A stretch of DNA of 39,649 bases. It comes from Caldifarciminota bacterium UBA1063. Lineage in GTDB: Bacteria > Hydrothermota > Hydrothermia > UBA1063. The stretch is taken from NCBI GenBank assembly GCA_002316275.1, contig DCDE01000003.1, forward strand, positions 1-39,649. Direction: 5' to 3'. Below the pieces are notes generated by a model that ran no database searches, was not told the DNA's origin, and worked only from the letters and a program-made list of their open reading frames with translations. The translations under genes were made by a program, and so were the position numbers. This document shows positions 9,091-17,045 of the stretch, one piece after another (the first letter of the stretch is position 1; each line of letters opens with the position of its first letter).

Positions 9091-9176
9091 AATGAATAGT
9101 GCAATTGGTATAAGCTAAACAACGTCCACGAATTCTACTTTATCATTTTACGCTGTTATCTGAAGGAGCAAACAAA

Positions 9177-9656
9177 GTGGAGAAGAATGAAAAACACAAA
9201 TTCATGCAAAAAGTAATTGAAATGGCTATTCGAAACGTTGAAGAAGGAAAAGGCGGTCCCTTTGCAGCAATCATCGTTAAAAATGGAAAAATTATAGCTG
9301 AGGGCACCAACATGGTGACTTCAGCCAACGATCCTTCAGCACATGCTGAAATTACAGCAATCAGAAGAGCCTGCAAAACTCTTAAAACCTTCCATTTAGA
9401 GGATTGTGAGATATATACTTCATGTGAACCATGCCCTATGTGCCTTGGGGCTATATACTGGGCAAGAATCAGCAAGATATATTATGCCTGCAACCGCAAA
9501 GATGCTAGCGAAGCCGGGTTTGACGATTCGAAATTTTATGAAGAGGTTTGTAAAAGACCACCTGATAGAAGCATTAAGATGGAAAAACTGCTCTCTGAAG
9601 AGGGCAAAAAAGCCTTTGATAAATGGCTTCAAAAGGAAGATAGAATTCCATACTGA
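9177..9656 (+). CDS. guaD: Guanine deaminase (GuaD-type, cytidine-deaminase fold)
   Basis: This enzyme deaminates guanine to xanthine for purine salvage or nitrogen release. The 159-residue protein has the zinc site HAE (H56, proton-shuttle E58) and PCPMC (C86, C89). It closely follows Bacillus subtilis GuaD in the stretches GGPFAAIIVK, SANDPSAHAEITAIR, YTSCEPCPMCLGAIYWAR and SEAGFDDS, and in the C-terminal PY end. That combination separates it from TadA and CMP deaminases. The start is GTG, 8 nt after AAGGAG. It stands alone, divergent from cmk, and is followed by a foreign relic. An AAAGCG/CGCTTT pair around 9665-9700 followed by TATTTTT is a poor terminator candidate. Confidence 0.9.
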   Translation: MEKNEKHKFMQKVIEMAIRNVEEGKGGPFAAIIVKNGKIIAEGTNMVTSANDPSAHAEITAIRRACKTLKTFHLEDCEIYTSCEPCPMCLGAIYWARISKIYYACNRKDASEAGFDDSKFYEEVCKRPPDRSIKMEKLLSEEGKKAFDKWLQKEDRIPY

Positions 9657-9708
9657 ACCTCCTTTAAAGCGTAAATCTTGTGAAAAATGGGTGCGCTTTT
9701 ATTTTTAA

Positions 9709-9897
9709 TTAACATATGTAGATTTAGCGAACTTAGCAGATATATGGCGTTATTTCCGTCGCAAACGTTTCCTGTTGAATAAGATAGCCGCCATTTATTT
9801 TGAAGCCTTACATACTTTAATTAATCAGGTTGCGGCGAATCTTGATTCTACACAACTGAAGTTTCAACTCCATAACTTTGACACTCGCAAAATTTAA
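9709..9897 (+). pseudogene. Foreign-looking coding relic (possible transposase tail)
   Basis: After a TAA at 9706, a 62-codon frame runs to TAA at 9895-9897 with no start codon near its beginning. The product reads like the basic C-terminus of a larger protein (for example LANLADIWRYFRRKRFLLNK). All five Arg codons are CGN, while neighbouring genes mostly use AGA/AGG. I read it as the 3' remnant of a horizontally acquired gene. A transposase tail is a guess, since no DDE signature or terminal repeat is visible. Its last codons contain the -35 box of the next operon. Confidence 0.4.
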
Positions 9898-9905
9898 AGT
9901 ATAAT
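9878..9905 (+). promoter_or_regulatory. Consensus promoter of the B12 uptake operon
   Basis: TTGACA (9878-9883), a 16-nt spacer and TATAAT (9900-9905) match both consensus hexamers. The predicted start, about 9912, lies just upstream of the cobalamin aptamer. The -35 box lies inside the coding relic that ends at 9897. Confidence 0.75.
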
Positions 9906-9923
9906 AATACTGTTCTTTTCTAA

Positions 9924-10118
9924 CCGTTCAGGTGAGGGGAAGTGGGTGTAAATCCTACACTGCCCCCGCAACCGTGAGTGGCTCAAGGCCTTCTCAATTG
10001 GACCCACTGGGGAATAGGGTGAAAGCTCTAACCCTGGGAAGGGGAGAAGGTGCCACAAGTCGGGAGACCCGAATCTGAGCAGGTAAAATACCCCCGGGGT
10101 GTGGGGTAAGGAGGAATC
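9924..10118 (+). ncRNA. Cobalamin riboswitch with translational expression platform
   Basis: The conserved core of the adenosylcobalamin aptamer is clear: GGGGAAGTGGGTGTAAATCC, then TGCCCCCGCAACCGTGA, and later the B12-box-like GCCACAAGTCGGGAGACC. P1 can form between GTTCAG (9926-9931) and CTGAGC (10075-10080). Downstream, TACCCC (10089-10094) can pair with GGGGTA (10103-10108), and the 3' arm touches the AAGGAGG ribosome site (10108-10114) of the receptor gene. No T-tract terminator follows. B12 binding would therefore most simply block translation initiation. The aptamer call is firm; the switching mechanism is inference. Confidence 0.93.
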
Positions 10119-11801
10119 TTGTTTAAATTGTTAGTATTATTATTATCTTTAGAACTCCCTCTTTTTCAGTTAAATGATACAATTGTGTGTTTCGAATCAA
10201 TGAACAGCAAACTCTACGATTACTGGAGTCCTTTACACTACTCGTATGCAAGAGTTCAGAATTCCAGAACTCCATTCTTATCTACACTTCTTTTTCTAAA
10301 TGGGCAGAATATTTCTTCACCCGTTCTTGGAGGTACCCCCCCAGAGGAAACTCTCGTGATGCTCGATGGAATCCCTATGGTAAATCCTATGATTGGGTAT
10401 CAGGACGTAAGCGCAGTACCTATTTCCATCATTGGAGCCATCGAAACGTTACACAGTTCAAGCTCTCTAAACGCACTCCCTGGAATCGGGGGCACAGTGA
10501 ATTTCATACCGAAATCAACACCATTCTCATTAGGGTGGTCAAATTATAGACGCTCTCTCCATTTCACAGTTAATCCTATACATAGCCTTTCCGTTTTAGC
10601 TTTCGCTGAAGGGTTTGCAGATTCGTTCCGCGTATCAATGGATGGACAAGATATCTGGATCACCAATACCTATGATCAAAAAACCGGCTTCTTAGTGAAA
10701 AGCAGTGACGGAAGATCTCAACTCCTGATCGTCAAAAGAGAGTGTGGAGCGCCATCACCTTTAGGGAGTATTGGTAGCGGATCAAGAAGCGAATTTCTCG
10801 AGGGAAGCAACATACAACGAAATTGGAAAGATGTGAAAGTATCCATCTCTAACTACTATACATCACAGTATTACAAAACCTCAAGCAGCACCGATATACA
10901 CAAGACACTTTTCCTTCGAAACTCTTACTCCACAAATTACATTGAGACAGGGCTGTCTCTGTATGCCGCAAGTTCAACAAAAATTGGAGAAAAAATTCTA
11001 CCCTCGATATACGTAATCTTAACCCCTCCTTACTTTTCTTTTCATAAATTCGGATTAAGTACCAACCTCTCCATTGACTACAATTTTAACTCCAACAGTT
11101 TAACTCCCTCTTTGCTCTTAGCCCTTTCATACAAATTTAGAGGAAATCTCCTCGGATTTCTAAACCTCTCAAGAAACTACAGGAACCCTACCTTCAACGA
11201 ACTATACTGGCCCGAAGATACTTATTCTAAGGGAAACCCCAACTTAAAGCCTGAGCATTCTAAAAACATTGACCTGGGCATTAGAAATATAAATGAGAAA
11301 CATTTCATAAGTGCAGCAATTTTCCTAAAAGATATTGAGAGTGGAATAATGTGGGTACAGGAGAGCAAGTACTACCCAGCCAACTTCTCAAACGTTGTTC
11401 ACCTCGGGGCAGATATTAATTTCGCTATTCAGCTTTCATCCGCAGCTTACTGGGAGCTCTCATTGAACCTTCAAAAGTCAACGGTAGATGGTATGCCTTA
11501 CCTCTATCGGCCATATATCTCTGCAAATTCCTATATTAAGAGTGGACCTGTAAGTTTTGAAATTTTCTACCTCGGTTCTCGTGAGGAAAGGCCTAACAGC
11601 ACAAAGAAACTTCCCCCCTTCTTGCTGCTAAACGGCGCTCTTGAAAAAGAGGTTAATATCAAGTCATTCATTACAATCTTTAGAATTGGCATGGAGAATA
11701 TCCTCAATGTAAACTATGAACTAACCAGAGGCTACCCTCAACCAGGGAGGGAACTTTTTATCGAAATTAACTTTAAAAAGGAGAAAATAAATGCAAGGTA
11801 A
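10119..11801 (+). CDS. btuB: TonB-dependent outer-membrane receptor, BtuB-like
   Basis: This is a predicted cobalamin or cobinamide importer of the outer membrane. The 560-residue protein has a signal peptide (residues 1-16), a TonB-box-like DTIVCFES just after it, a plug-domain core (ETLVMLDGIPMVNP; GIGGTVNFIPK) and a long beta-rich barrel. The TonB receptor C-terminal box (NPTFNELYWPED, GNPNLKPEHSKNIDLGI) and a terminal strand ELFIEINF are present. Length is close to BtuB (about 600). The plug is short, with little between TonB box and plug. The start is TTG, 4 nt after AAGGAGG, and the site is controlled by the riboswitch. The gene overlaps the following lipoprotein gene by 11 nt. B12 specificity comes from the riboswitch and neighbours, not from the barrel itself. 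Confidence 0.85.
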   Translation: MFKLLVLLLSLELPLFQLNDTIVCFESMNSKLYDYWSPLHYSYARVQNSRTPFLSTLLFLNGQNISSPVLGGTPPEETLVMLDGIPMVNPMIGYQDVSAVPISIIGAIETLHSSSSLNALPGIGGTVNFIPKSTPFSLGWSNYRRSLHFTVNPIHSLSVLAFAEGFADSFRVSMDGQDIWITNTYDQKTGFLVKSSDGRSQLLIVKRECGAPSPLGSIGSGSRSEFLEGSNIQRNWKDVKVSISNYYTSQYYKTSSSTDIHKTLFLRNSYSTNYIETGLSLYAASSTKIGEKILPSIYVILTPPYFSFHKFGLSTNLSIDYNFNSNSLTPSLLLALSYKFRGNLLGFLNLSRNYRNPTFNELYWPEDTYSKGNPNLKPEHSKNIDLGIRNINEKHFISAAIFLKDIESGIMWVQESKYYPANFSNVVHLGADINFAIQLSSAAYWELSLNLQKSTVDGMPYLYRPYISANSYIKSGPVSFEIFYLGSREERPNSTKKLPPFLLLNGALEKEVNIKSFITIFRIGMENILNVNYELTRGYPQPGRELFIEINFKKEKINAR

Positions 11802-12801
11802 GAGAGTAGAAACAGCGTTGAAAATAGGTTTACTATGCTCTCTCATGTTCATTTCATGCACTAAAGACGACCTTTTGCCACAAGCAGACAATTATATCAT
11901 CATCGTAAACACCATTTCAGAAACCTTATCTTTTTACGACTTGGATAGGGATTCCCTATTTGAAGACTTCTTAACCACTGGACGAACACCGAACGATCTA
12001 TTTATGCTGGAAAATATTGGAATTATAGTAAACTCGGGATTTCAGGGAATGGCCACTTTAGATATGATAGACCTTCCATCAAGAAGCCTAATTTCGAGGA
12101 AATACTTACCCACAGGCTCAAACCCATACTCTATATGTTACCTGAACCATAGGTACTACGTGACACTGTCGGCTTATAACAAGGTATACGCATTAAGCGA
12201 GAATTTTTTACCAGTAGATTCAATTCCCGTAGGTAAATGGCCCGAAGGAATCTGTGCCTTTGAAAACAAAATTTTTGTTGCCACGACAGGTTTCGACATC
12301 CAGAACTATACTTACGGACAGGGGCACATTTACGTAATTGATACAAACACAAGCCCTACGAAAGTAGACTCAATAGAAGTTTCCACCAATCCCCAAATGG
12401 TAAAAGTAGTAGATGGTAGCATATGGATAATGTGCACCGGTGATTACGGCAATACAGGAGGAAAATTCTATAGAATGGATCCGGCTACTCTAACATTAGA
12501 AGACTCCATATCAGCAGAACTTTATCCAAGTGATTTTATCATATACCATGGAAAAATTCTCTTTACGGACCTCGTGAATGGAATTTTTAGTCTAACTCCA
12601 GAGGGAGAGATAGACACCATTATGGCCACAATAGGACCATCGCGAATTATTCTCGACGGAAACAGATCACTGGTGTCTTTATTCAGTGCCACAAGCCTAA
12701 ATTACATACTTTACATCGATCCTGAACGTGGTGAGATAATCCACACTATACCTGTAGGTCAGGCAAAGGGGGTTGGTCCTATTGGAGTATATAGAAGATA
12801 A
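11791..12801 (+). CDS. Beta-propeller lipoprotein, BtuG/YncE-like
   Basis: This is a 336-residue lipoprotein with signal LLCSLMFISC (lipid-modified Cys after residue 22). The mature part is a chain of roughly 40-residue beta units whose starts repeat a V/TG-x-x-P pattern (TTGRTPNDLFML, LPTGSNPYSICYL, IPVGKWPEGICAF, VSTNPQMVKV), as in YVTN/YncE seven-blade propellers. In Bacteroides, BtuG is a surface propeller lipoprotein that binds cobalamin very tightly and sits on BtuB. The same fold, lipidation and direct overlap with a BtuB-like gene behind a B12 riboswitch suggest the same role here. That is inference; homology to BtuG in particular is not shown by any motif I can cite. The start is ATG, 8 nt after AAGGAG. 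Confidence 0.75.
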   Translation: MQGKRVETALKIGLLCSLMFISCTKDDLLPQADNYIIIVNTISETLSFYDLDRDSLFEDFLTTGRTPNDLFMLENIGIIVNSGFQGMATLDMIDLPSRSLISRKYLPTGSNPYSICYLNHRYYVTLSAYNKVYALSENFLPVDSIPVGKWPEGICAFENKIFVATTGFDIQNYTYGQGHIYVIDTNTSPTKVDSIEVSTNPQMVKVVDGSIWIMCTGDYGNTGGKFYRMDPATLTLEDSISAELYPSDFIIYHGKILFTDLVNGIFSLTPEGEIDTIMATIGPSRIILDGNRSLVSLFSATSLNYILYIDPERGEIIHTIPVGQAKGVGPIGVYRR

Positions 12802-13228
12802 AAAAAATCCCCTTGAAAAGTGGTTTGAAGAATTTGAGAAAAAAAGGGATAGTATCGTAAAGAGAATGGGGCTTAAAGACCCAAAGGAGATTGCTGATTA
12901 CTTTTCTTACTCAAATATGAAAGAACAAGAGAAGGACTTCTGCCCACTTTATAAAAAATCCGAAAAATGTCACAATATAGATGAAAATGAACTGTGTTGC
13001 TTCTTCTGCGGATGCCCATTTTATGATTTTGCCAAATGGGATGAAAAGAAAAAACATTACGGAGCATGCAAAATATTTTCGAAACACGGCTTTAGAAACA
13101 ATTATGGCTATTGGGATTGTTCAAATTGTGAAACACCCCACACAAAAAAATTTACCATAACATACTTAAAGAAATTAAATAAAAAGAAAAATAACAGAAG
13201 CACACCTCTTACGGGCAAAGTCTCCTGA
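12782..13228 (+). CDS. Cysteine-rich small domain protein (PF04071-like)
   Basis: The first ~50 residues are charged and helical. The centre matches the Cys-rich small domain family: CPLYKKSEKCH, ELCCFFCGCPFYDF, then GAC and DCSNCETPH. These nine or so Cys/His probably bind metal. Members of that family are often found near cobalamin genes, which fits its place as third gene of the B12-riboswitch operon, but its biochemical role is unknown. Of two TTG starts, 12773 touches the GGGGG ribosome site directly, while 12782 lies 9 nt after it; I use 12782. It overlaps the propeller gene by about 20 nt. The Lys/Asn-rich C-terminus looks disordered. Confidence 0.75.
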   Translation: MEYIEDKKNPLEKWFEEFEKKRDSIVKRMGLKDPKEIADYFSYSNMKEQEKDFCPLYKKSEKCHNIDENELCCFFCGCPFYDFAKWDEKKKHYGACKIFSKHGFRNNYGYWDCSNCETPHTKKFTITYLKKLNKKKNNRSTPLTGKVS

Positions 13229-13461
13229 AGTATACTTTTTCTGCCACACACAAGTACATAGTCTTTGCACTTTCACACATATAAATCTGGGAAAGGTAAC
13301 GAAGAAAAAGGACACGAATGGAGGCTAACTAACTGTTTCGTAAACGTAACAAAACCTATTTGCGTAAATACAAAAGTGCATTATTTCCACCAATATACGT
13401 AGAATAAGAAGAGAAACAACCTTAGCCCGGTGGGATTAACTTAGCCCTGTTGCATAGAATT
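13229..13461. other. Intergenic spacer with short imperfect direct repeat
   Basis: No gene is supported here. Two copies of AAC(C)TTAGCCC(G/T)GT(G/T)G lie 19 nt apart (TTAGCCC at 13422 and 13441). A short frame at about 13336-13410 has CGT Arg codons but no start. Both could be traces of a decayed insertion. Confidence 0.35.
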
Positions 13462-13489
13462 TTGTTTTACATGTCCTCTAACATAAAAT
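13462..13489 (+). promoter_or_regulatory. Glycosyltransferase promoter, predicted leaderless
   Basis: TTGTTT (13462-13467), a 16-nt spacer and TAAAAT (13484-13489) lie upstream of a GTG start at 13496. There are 6 nt between the -10 box and the GTG and no ribosome site, so a leaderless message is predicted. Confidence 0.5.
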
Positions 13490-13495
13490 TGCGGT

Positions 13496-14704
13496 GTGGA
13501 AAAACCATTAAAGATTTTAGTTGTCACAACTGCATTCCCTAGACATGAACGTGACGTAATAAGCCCCTGGCTTGTGAAAGAACTTTTATTATTAAAAGAA
13601 AGGGGACACACTGTAAAAGTGTTCACTTCATCATATAAAGCAATAAAACAACGCCATTTTAAATCCATTGAAATCTATAGGTTTAGATATGCACCGGCAA
13701 AATGGGAGACCCTCACCCACGACATGGCGGTCCCAGAAAGGATGAAACAGGGAATTTCTTTTAAATTGCTCGTAGTCCCGTATCTTTTGATGGGGTTTGT
13801 TAAGGCTGTCCTTCTCGCATCAGAAGAGCGTTTCGATGTTGTACACGTACACTGGCCAGTACCTCACATAATCTTTGCACTTCCTTTTAAATTGTTGGGA
13901 CACGCGAAGATTGCAGCTTCCGTTCACGGCTCCGAACTTGCACTGCTATACCGGTTAAAGGGACCCATAGGAAATTTCTTCGTCGGGCTACTGTCCCACT
14001 CTGATGTTATATTTGCGAATTCAACTTACACAATGAAAAGACTAAAAAATGCAAACGTGAAATCTCCTATAGAAATACTACCCCTTGGAAATCCACATGA
14101 ATCAACGTTATATCCATACTCTGAAAAAGAAGAGGCGAACATACTCTTTGTTGGTAGACTCATAGAAGTAAAGGGGGTTCCTATCCTCCTTAAAGCCTTC
14201 GTAGAAGTCTTAAAAAAGCACCCTGATGCAAGACTTGAAATCGTAGGAGATGGCCCTCTTATGAATCAGCTCGTCGAAATGGCTCAGGAACTTGGTATCA
14301 GTGAAAAGGTTACCTTCTCGGGATTTCTAACTGGCGAACCTTTGAAGGAGGCATTTCAAAGAGCAACAATGCTGGTTTTACCTTCTATTTTAACGGAGCA
14401 AGGCGAAACCGAGGGACTGGGAGTGGTCCTTATAGAAGCACTCTCCTTCGGCGTACCAATAATTGGATCTAATATAGGTGGAATTCCAGATATAATAATC
14501 GATGGTAGAACAGGACTTCTCTTTGAACCAGGGGATTACGAAGACCTTGCAGTGAAAATAAATCTTCTTATCGAAGACCCTAATCTCAGAAGGAAGCTCG
14601 TTATCGAGGGTCAAAAGCATATCATCGGAAATTTCTCATGGGACGCTATAATTGATAAGCTGGAGAAAAAACTAATTAGCATAACGACGAGAAATTCGGT
14701 ATAA
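13496..14704 (+). CDS. Glycosyltransferase family 4 (GT-B)
   Basis: This is a retaining GT-B glycosyltransferase of about normal length (402 residues). The N-terminal acceptor domain begins KILVVTTAFPRHERDVISPW and contains the HGSELALLY loop. The donor domain has FVGRLIEVKGVPILLKAF, a phosphate-binding LEIVGDGPL, and the E-x7-E motif in EGLGVVLIEALSFGVPII. These are typical of GT4 enzymes building LPS, capsule or glycolipids. Donor and acceptor cannot be read from the sequence. It probably acts at the cytoplasmic face of the inner membrane. The start is GTG with no Shine-Dalgarno sequence. It is followed after 9 nt by the DUF996 gene, which has its own -10 box. Confidence 0.9.
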   Translation: MEKPLKILVVTTAFPRHERDVISPWLVKELLLLKERGHTVKVFTSSYKAIKQRHFKSIEIYRFRYAPAKWETLTHDMAVPERMKQGISFKLLVVPYLLMGFVKAVLLASEERFDVVHVHWPVPHIIFALPFKLLGHAKIAASVHGSELALLYRLKGPIGNFFVGLLSHSDVIFANSTYTMKRLKNANVKSPIEILPLGNPHESTLYPYSEKEEANILFVGRLIEVKGVPILLKAFVEVLKKHPDARLEIVGDGPLMNQLVEMAQELGISEKVTFSGFLTGEPLKEAFQRATMLVLPSILTEQGETEGLGVVLIEALSFGVPIIGSNIGGIPDIIIDGRTGLLFEPGDYEDLAVKINLLIEDPNLRRKLVIEGQKHIIGNFSWDAIIDKLEKKLISITTRNSV

Positions 14705-14705
14705 T
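14676..14705 (+). promoter_or_regulatory. DUF996 gene promoter, predicted leaderless
   Basis: TTAGCA (14676-14681), 18 nt, then TATAAT (14700-14705), overlapping the end of the glycosyltransferase gene. Eight nt separate TATAAT from the ATG at 14714 and there is no ribosome site. Confidence 0.45.
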
Positions 14706-14713
14706 TATAACCT

Positions 14714-15304
14714 ATGGAAATGCTCGATCTAAAAAGCCAGAAAGTAATTGGGGGCGTAGGTGCAATACTTTATGTTTTAGGTGCATTGCCTAATGTAGGA
14801 TTCGCCTTAAGGTTAGTAGGTTCTATTCTGCTTCTTGTATCTATCTATGAACTCGCTCAAAAATTTGCACTGAAAAAGATATTCTCAAATTTTCTAACAG
14901 GTTTTATCATACATATCGTCGGGATCGGTGTTGCATTAGTAGCCGCTATACTCGCGGGTGTTGGTACTTTTATAAAGTCAAGTCTTTATGGATATTTTCC
15001 ATATCCATTCTGGACTCTCTATAACCTCGGAGTTTCACTCCTCATTCCGCTTTTAATTTTATACCTATGTGTAGCTGCTGGCGTATACTTTTACAAAGAA
15101 AGTCTTTCGGAACTATCATTAAAGTCAGGGGTTCCAGGATTCAAAACTGCAGGAGATCTCCTGTTTTACGGCGCTATCACTACTATAATAGTTGTGGGTA
15201 TCTTTGTAATGCTTGCAGGTTGGGTTGTACTTTCCATATCATTTTTCTCGCTGCCTGACAAAGTGGAGATTCAGCCTTCTGAACCTTCCAGCTCTTCGAT
15301 GTAG
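14714..15304 (+). CDS. DUF996-family membrane protein
   Basis: This is a 196-residue integral membrane protein with about five hydrophobic segments (around residues 12-42, 60-86, 98-126, 146-176). The Gly-rich first segment IGGVGAILYVLGALPNVG, followed by LRLVGSILLLVSIYELAQ, is the hallmark of the DUF996 family (archaea and thermophilic bacteria). Function is unknown. The tail is short, Ser/Pro-rich and likely cytosolic. The 3' end overlaps the convergent macrodomain gene by 34 bp. No functional link to the neighbouring glycosyltransferase is shown. Confidence 0.75.
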   Translation: MEMLDLKSQKVIGGVGAILYVLGALPNVGFALRLVGSILLLVSIYELAQKFALKKIFSNFLTGFIIHIVGIGVALVAAILAGVGTFIKSSLYGYFPYPFWTLYNLGVSLLIPLLILYLCVAAGVYFYKESLSELSLKSGVPGFKTAGDLLFYGAITTIIVVGIFVMLAGWVVLSISFFSLPDKVEIQPSEPSSSSM

Positions 15305-15825
15305 TGCAAATAAAAATCGCACGTCTCCTTATCAATGTTGCACAGTCTAATTACTCCTATGGAGGATTCGTTGTACTTTAGAAAATTAATACAGGTATCG
15401 AAAATTACCTTCGTGCCTGGACCTTTTGGATAGCCAAAAATTCCTGTGCTTATTGCAGGTAAGGATATAGTCCTTACATTCTTTTCTGTTGCAATTTCAA
15501 GTGCAGAAAGTACCGCGCTCTTCAACTTATTTTCTTCATCCCCCTCGCCCCATACAGGCCCAACAGCATGTATTACATACTTAGCTTTTAAATTGCCTCC
15601 AGATGTAACCACAGCCTTTCCAACCGGACAATAGCCTATTTTATCGCTCTCATCCTGGATTACCTTTCCACCTTTCCTTAAAATAGCTCCAGCGACCCCG
15701 CCACCGTGCTTTAAGCGCGAGTTTGCAGCATTAACAATAGCATCTACATTTTCTTCGGTAATATCACCCTGTACAACAACTAAGAACTTGTTATCTCTCA
15801 CTTTAAATCTTTTTAATTCTTCCAT
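15271..15825 (-). CDS. Macrodomain protein, O-acetyl-ADP-ribose deacetylase-like
   Basis: The 184-residue single macrodomain binds ADP-ribose derivatives and probably removes ADP-ribose or acetyl-ADP-ribose. Signature stretches are VQGDITEENVDAIVNAAN, HGGGVAGAILRKGG, CPVGKAVVTSGGNLKAKYVI, HAVGPVW and LPAISTGIFGYP, as in the YmdB/MacroD class with the catalytic Asn and Asp region intact. The start is ATG, 9 nt after AAGGA, so this one has a normal leader. No ADP-ribosyltransferase is visible nearby, so general NAD-metabolite housekeeping is more likely than a toxin-antitoxin role. Confidence 0.9.
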   Translation of the reverse strand: MEELKRFKVRDNKFLVVVQGDITEENVDAIVNAANSRLKHGGGVAGAILRKGGKVIQDESDKIGYCPVGKAVVTSGGNLKAKYVIHAVGPVWGEGDEENKLKSAVLSALEIATEKNVRTISLPAISTGIFGYPKGPGTKVIFDTCINFLKYNESSIGVIRLCNIDKETCDFYLHYIEELEGSEG

Positions 15826-15853
15826 ATACTATATTCCTTTAAAACTATTCTAA

Positions 15854-15882
15854 ATATTAAAGTTACCCCTCAATTTGATCAA
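15854..15882 (-). promoter_or_regulatory. Macrodomain gene promoter
   Basis: Minus-strand TTGATC (15877-15882), a 17-nt spacer and TAATAT (15854-15859). This would give a leader of about 20 nt that contains the ribosome site. Confidence 0.5.
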
Positions 15883-15939
15883 TCTCGCTCGACAACACCT
15901 TTATCCTTATCGCTCTAAAAAGACTTTCGACATTCAAAC

Positions 15940-15968
15940 TTGACTACCCCTACTTCTCTTATTATATT
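15940..15968 (+). promoter_or_regulatory. C5-epimerase-like lipoprotein gene promoter, leaderless
   Basis: TTGACT (15940-15945), 17 nt, TATATT (15963-15968), then 7 nt to the GTG at 15976. The TTG of the -35 box is in frame with the gene and can be mistaken for its start codon. Confidence 0.65.
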
Positions 15969-15975
15969 TGACACT

Positions 15976-16908
15976 GTGAAGAGGATATCAATATTTATTC
16001 CAGTGGTTCTACTGATCTTCTCTACAGCCTGCAAGAAACCTGAAGACATTTTTTTCAGACCCGGGTTTAAAATCAGATCCTATAATCTCAAGGTACTTCC
16101 CTACGACAGCCTGCATCTTGTTACAAGTACACCTGTGCCCTTAAACGAAATGTATCCTTGCGACCCCGAAGGTATCCCTCTCTCTTTAAATCCGGATGAT
16201 GGTAAGTATTACTACCATCCCGTAAACATTGCAATCAAAGGTATGCAGTATCTAAATAGCTACGTCCTAACTGGCGACACTCGTTATCTCCTCAGGGTCG
16301 AGAGATGGGTAAACAAACTAGTGGAAACATCGTATGAGATCAACGGGGCTATCTACTTCCCATATCAGTTTAACGTAAGGCCCCACGGTGTCCTTGAGGA
16401 TACACTCTTTGCCCCATGGTTTTCGGGCATGGCTCAGGGGCAGGTCCTTCAATTACTCGTAAGACTTTACAATGTTACAAGAAACCCAAATTACCTAAAC
16501 ACCGCTGATAAAGTCTTTCAATCTTTTAAAAATCTCTCAAGAGATCACTATCCCTGGGTTTCATTTATAGAGAGTGATGATTATTACTGGATTGAAGAAT
16601 ATCCTATGGAACAACCCGGATACGTACTAAATGGTTGCATTCACGCCCTTTTAGGTATTTATGAGTATTGGCTTCTTGAAAGGGATCCGGAAGTAAAAAT
16701 GTACATTGATGCTACATTAACTACACTGCAGGACAAATTACCCATGTTCCGTGACCCTGGAAACATAAGTTACTATTGCTTAAAACACAGACACGTTGAT
16801 CCTGTGTACCACCTTCATCATATCTACCTCGTAAATTATCTATATCGGATGACCGGAGAACAGTTTTTTAGCAGTTTCGCAGATTCACTCTATTCTGATT
16901 ACCATTAA
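15976..16908 (+). CDS. Lipoprotein with D-glucuronyl C5-epimerase C-terminal-like domain
   Basis: The mature lipoprotein begins at the Cys of LLIFSTACKK, after the signal MKRISIFIPVV. The body is an alpha/alpha-toroid. It contains APWFSGMAQGQ, then VRLYNVTRNPNYLNTA, and PGYVLNGCIHALLGIYEY, which are the conserved segments of the glucuronyl C5-epimerase C-terminal family (PF06662). That family includes heparosan epimerases, but the lipid anchor implies a periplasmic or surface role on an exported uronic-acid glycan; activity is unproven. The 310 residues are shorter than full epimerases, with no N-terminal beta-domain. Start choice: GTG 15976, because an upstream TTG at 15940 is part of the -35 box and would bury the signal peptide. 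Confidence 0.75.
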   Translation: MKRISIFIPVVLLIFSTACKKPEDIFFRPGFKIRSYNLKVLPYDSLHLVTSTPVPLNEMYPCDPEGIPLSLNPDDGKYYYHPVNIAIKGMQYLNSYVLTGDTRYLLRVERWVNKLVETSYEINGAIYFPYQFNVRPHGVLEDTLFAPWFSGMAQGQVLQLLVRLYNVTRNPNYLNTADKVFQSFKNLSRDHYPWVSFIESDDYYWIEEYPMEQPGYVLNGCIHALLGIYEYWLLERDPEVKMYIDATLTTLQDKLPMFRDPGNISYYCLKHRHVDPVYHLHHIYLVNYLYRMTGEQFFSSFADSLYSDYH

Positions 16909-17045
16909 GAACTTTAAAAAGTAAAAAACAACTGTAATCTCAAACTCAACAAAAAAGCTCCTTACTATAATGCACAAGCAGGTAAACTATCATAGGGGAA
17001 TTTCAGCAACAGGTGTGGAAGTGCGTGTAGCTATACACAAAATCT

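Noticed and set aside
9665..9710. Possible intrinsic terminator after guaD (AAAGCG ... CGCTTT then TATTTTT)
   Set aside because: A six-bp stem with a loop over 20 nt is too weak to call.
17026..17040. Small inverted repeat GTGTA-GCTA-TACAC between the epimerase-like gene and rnr
   Set aside because: Five-bp stem without a T-run; expected by chance in AT-rich sequence.
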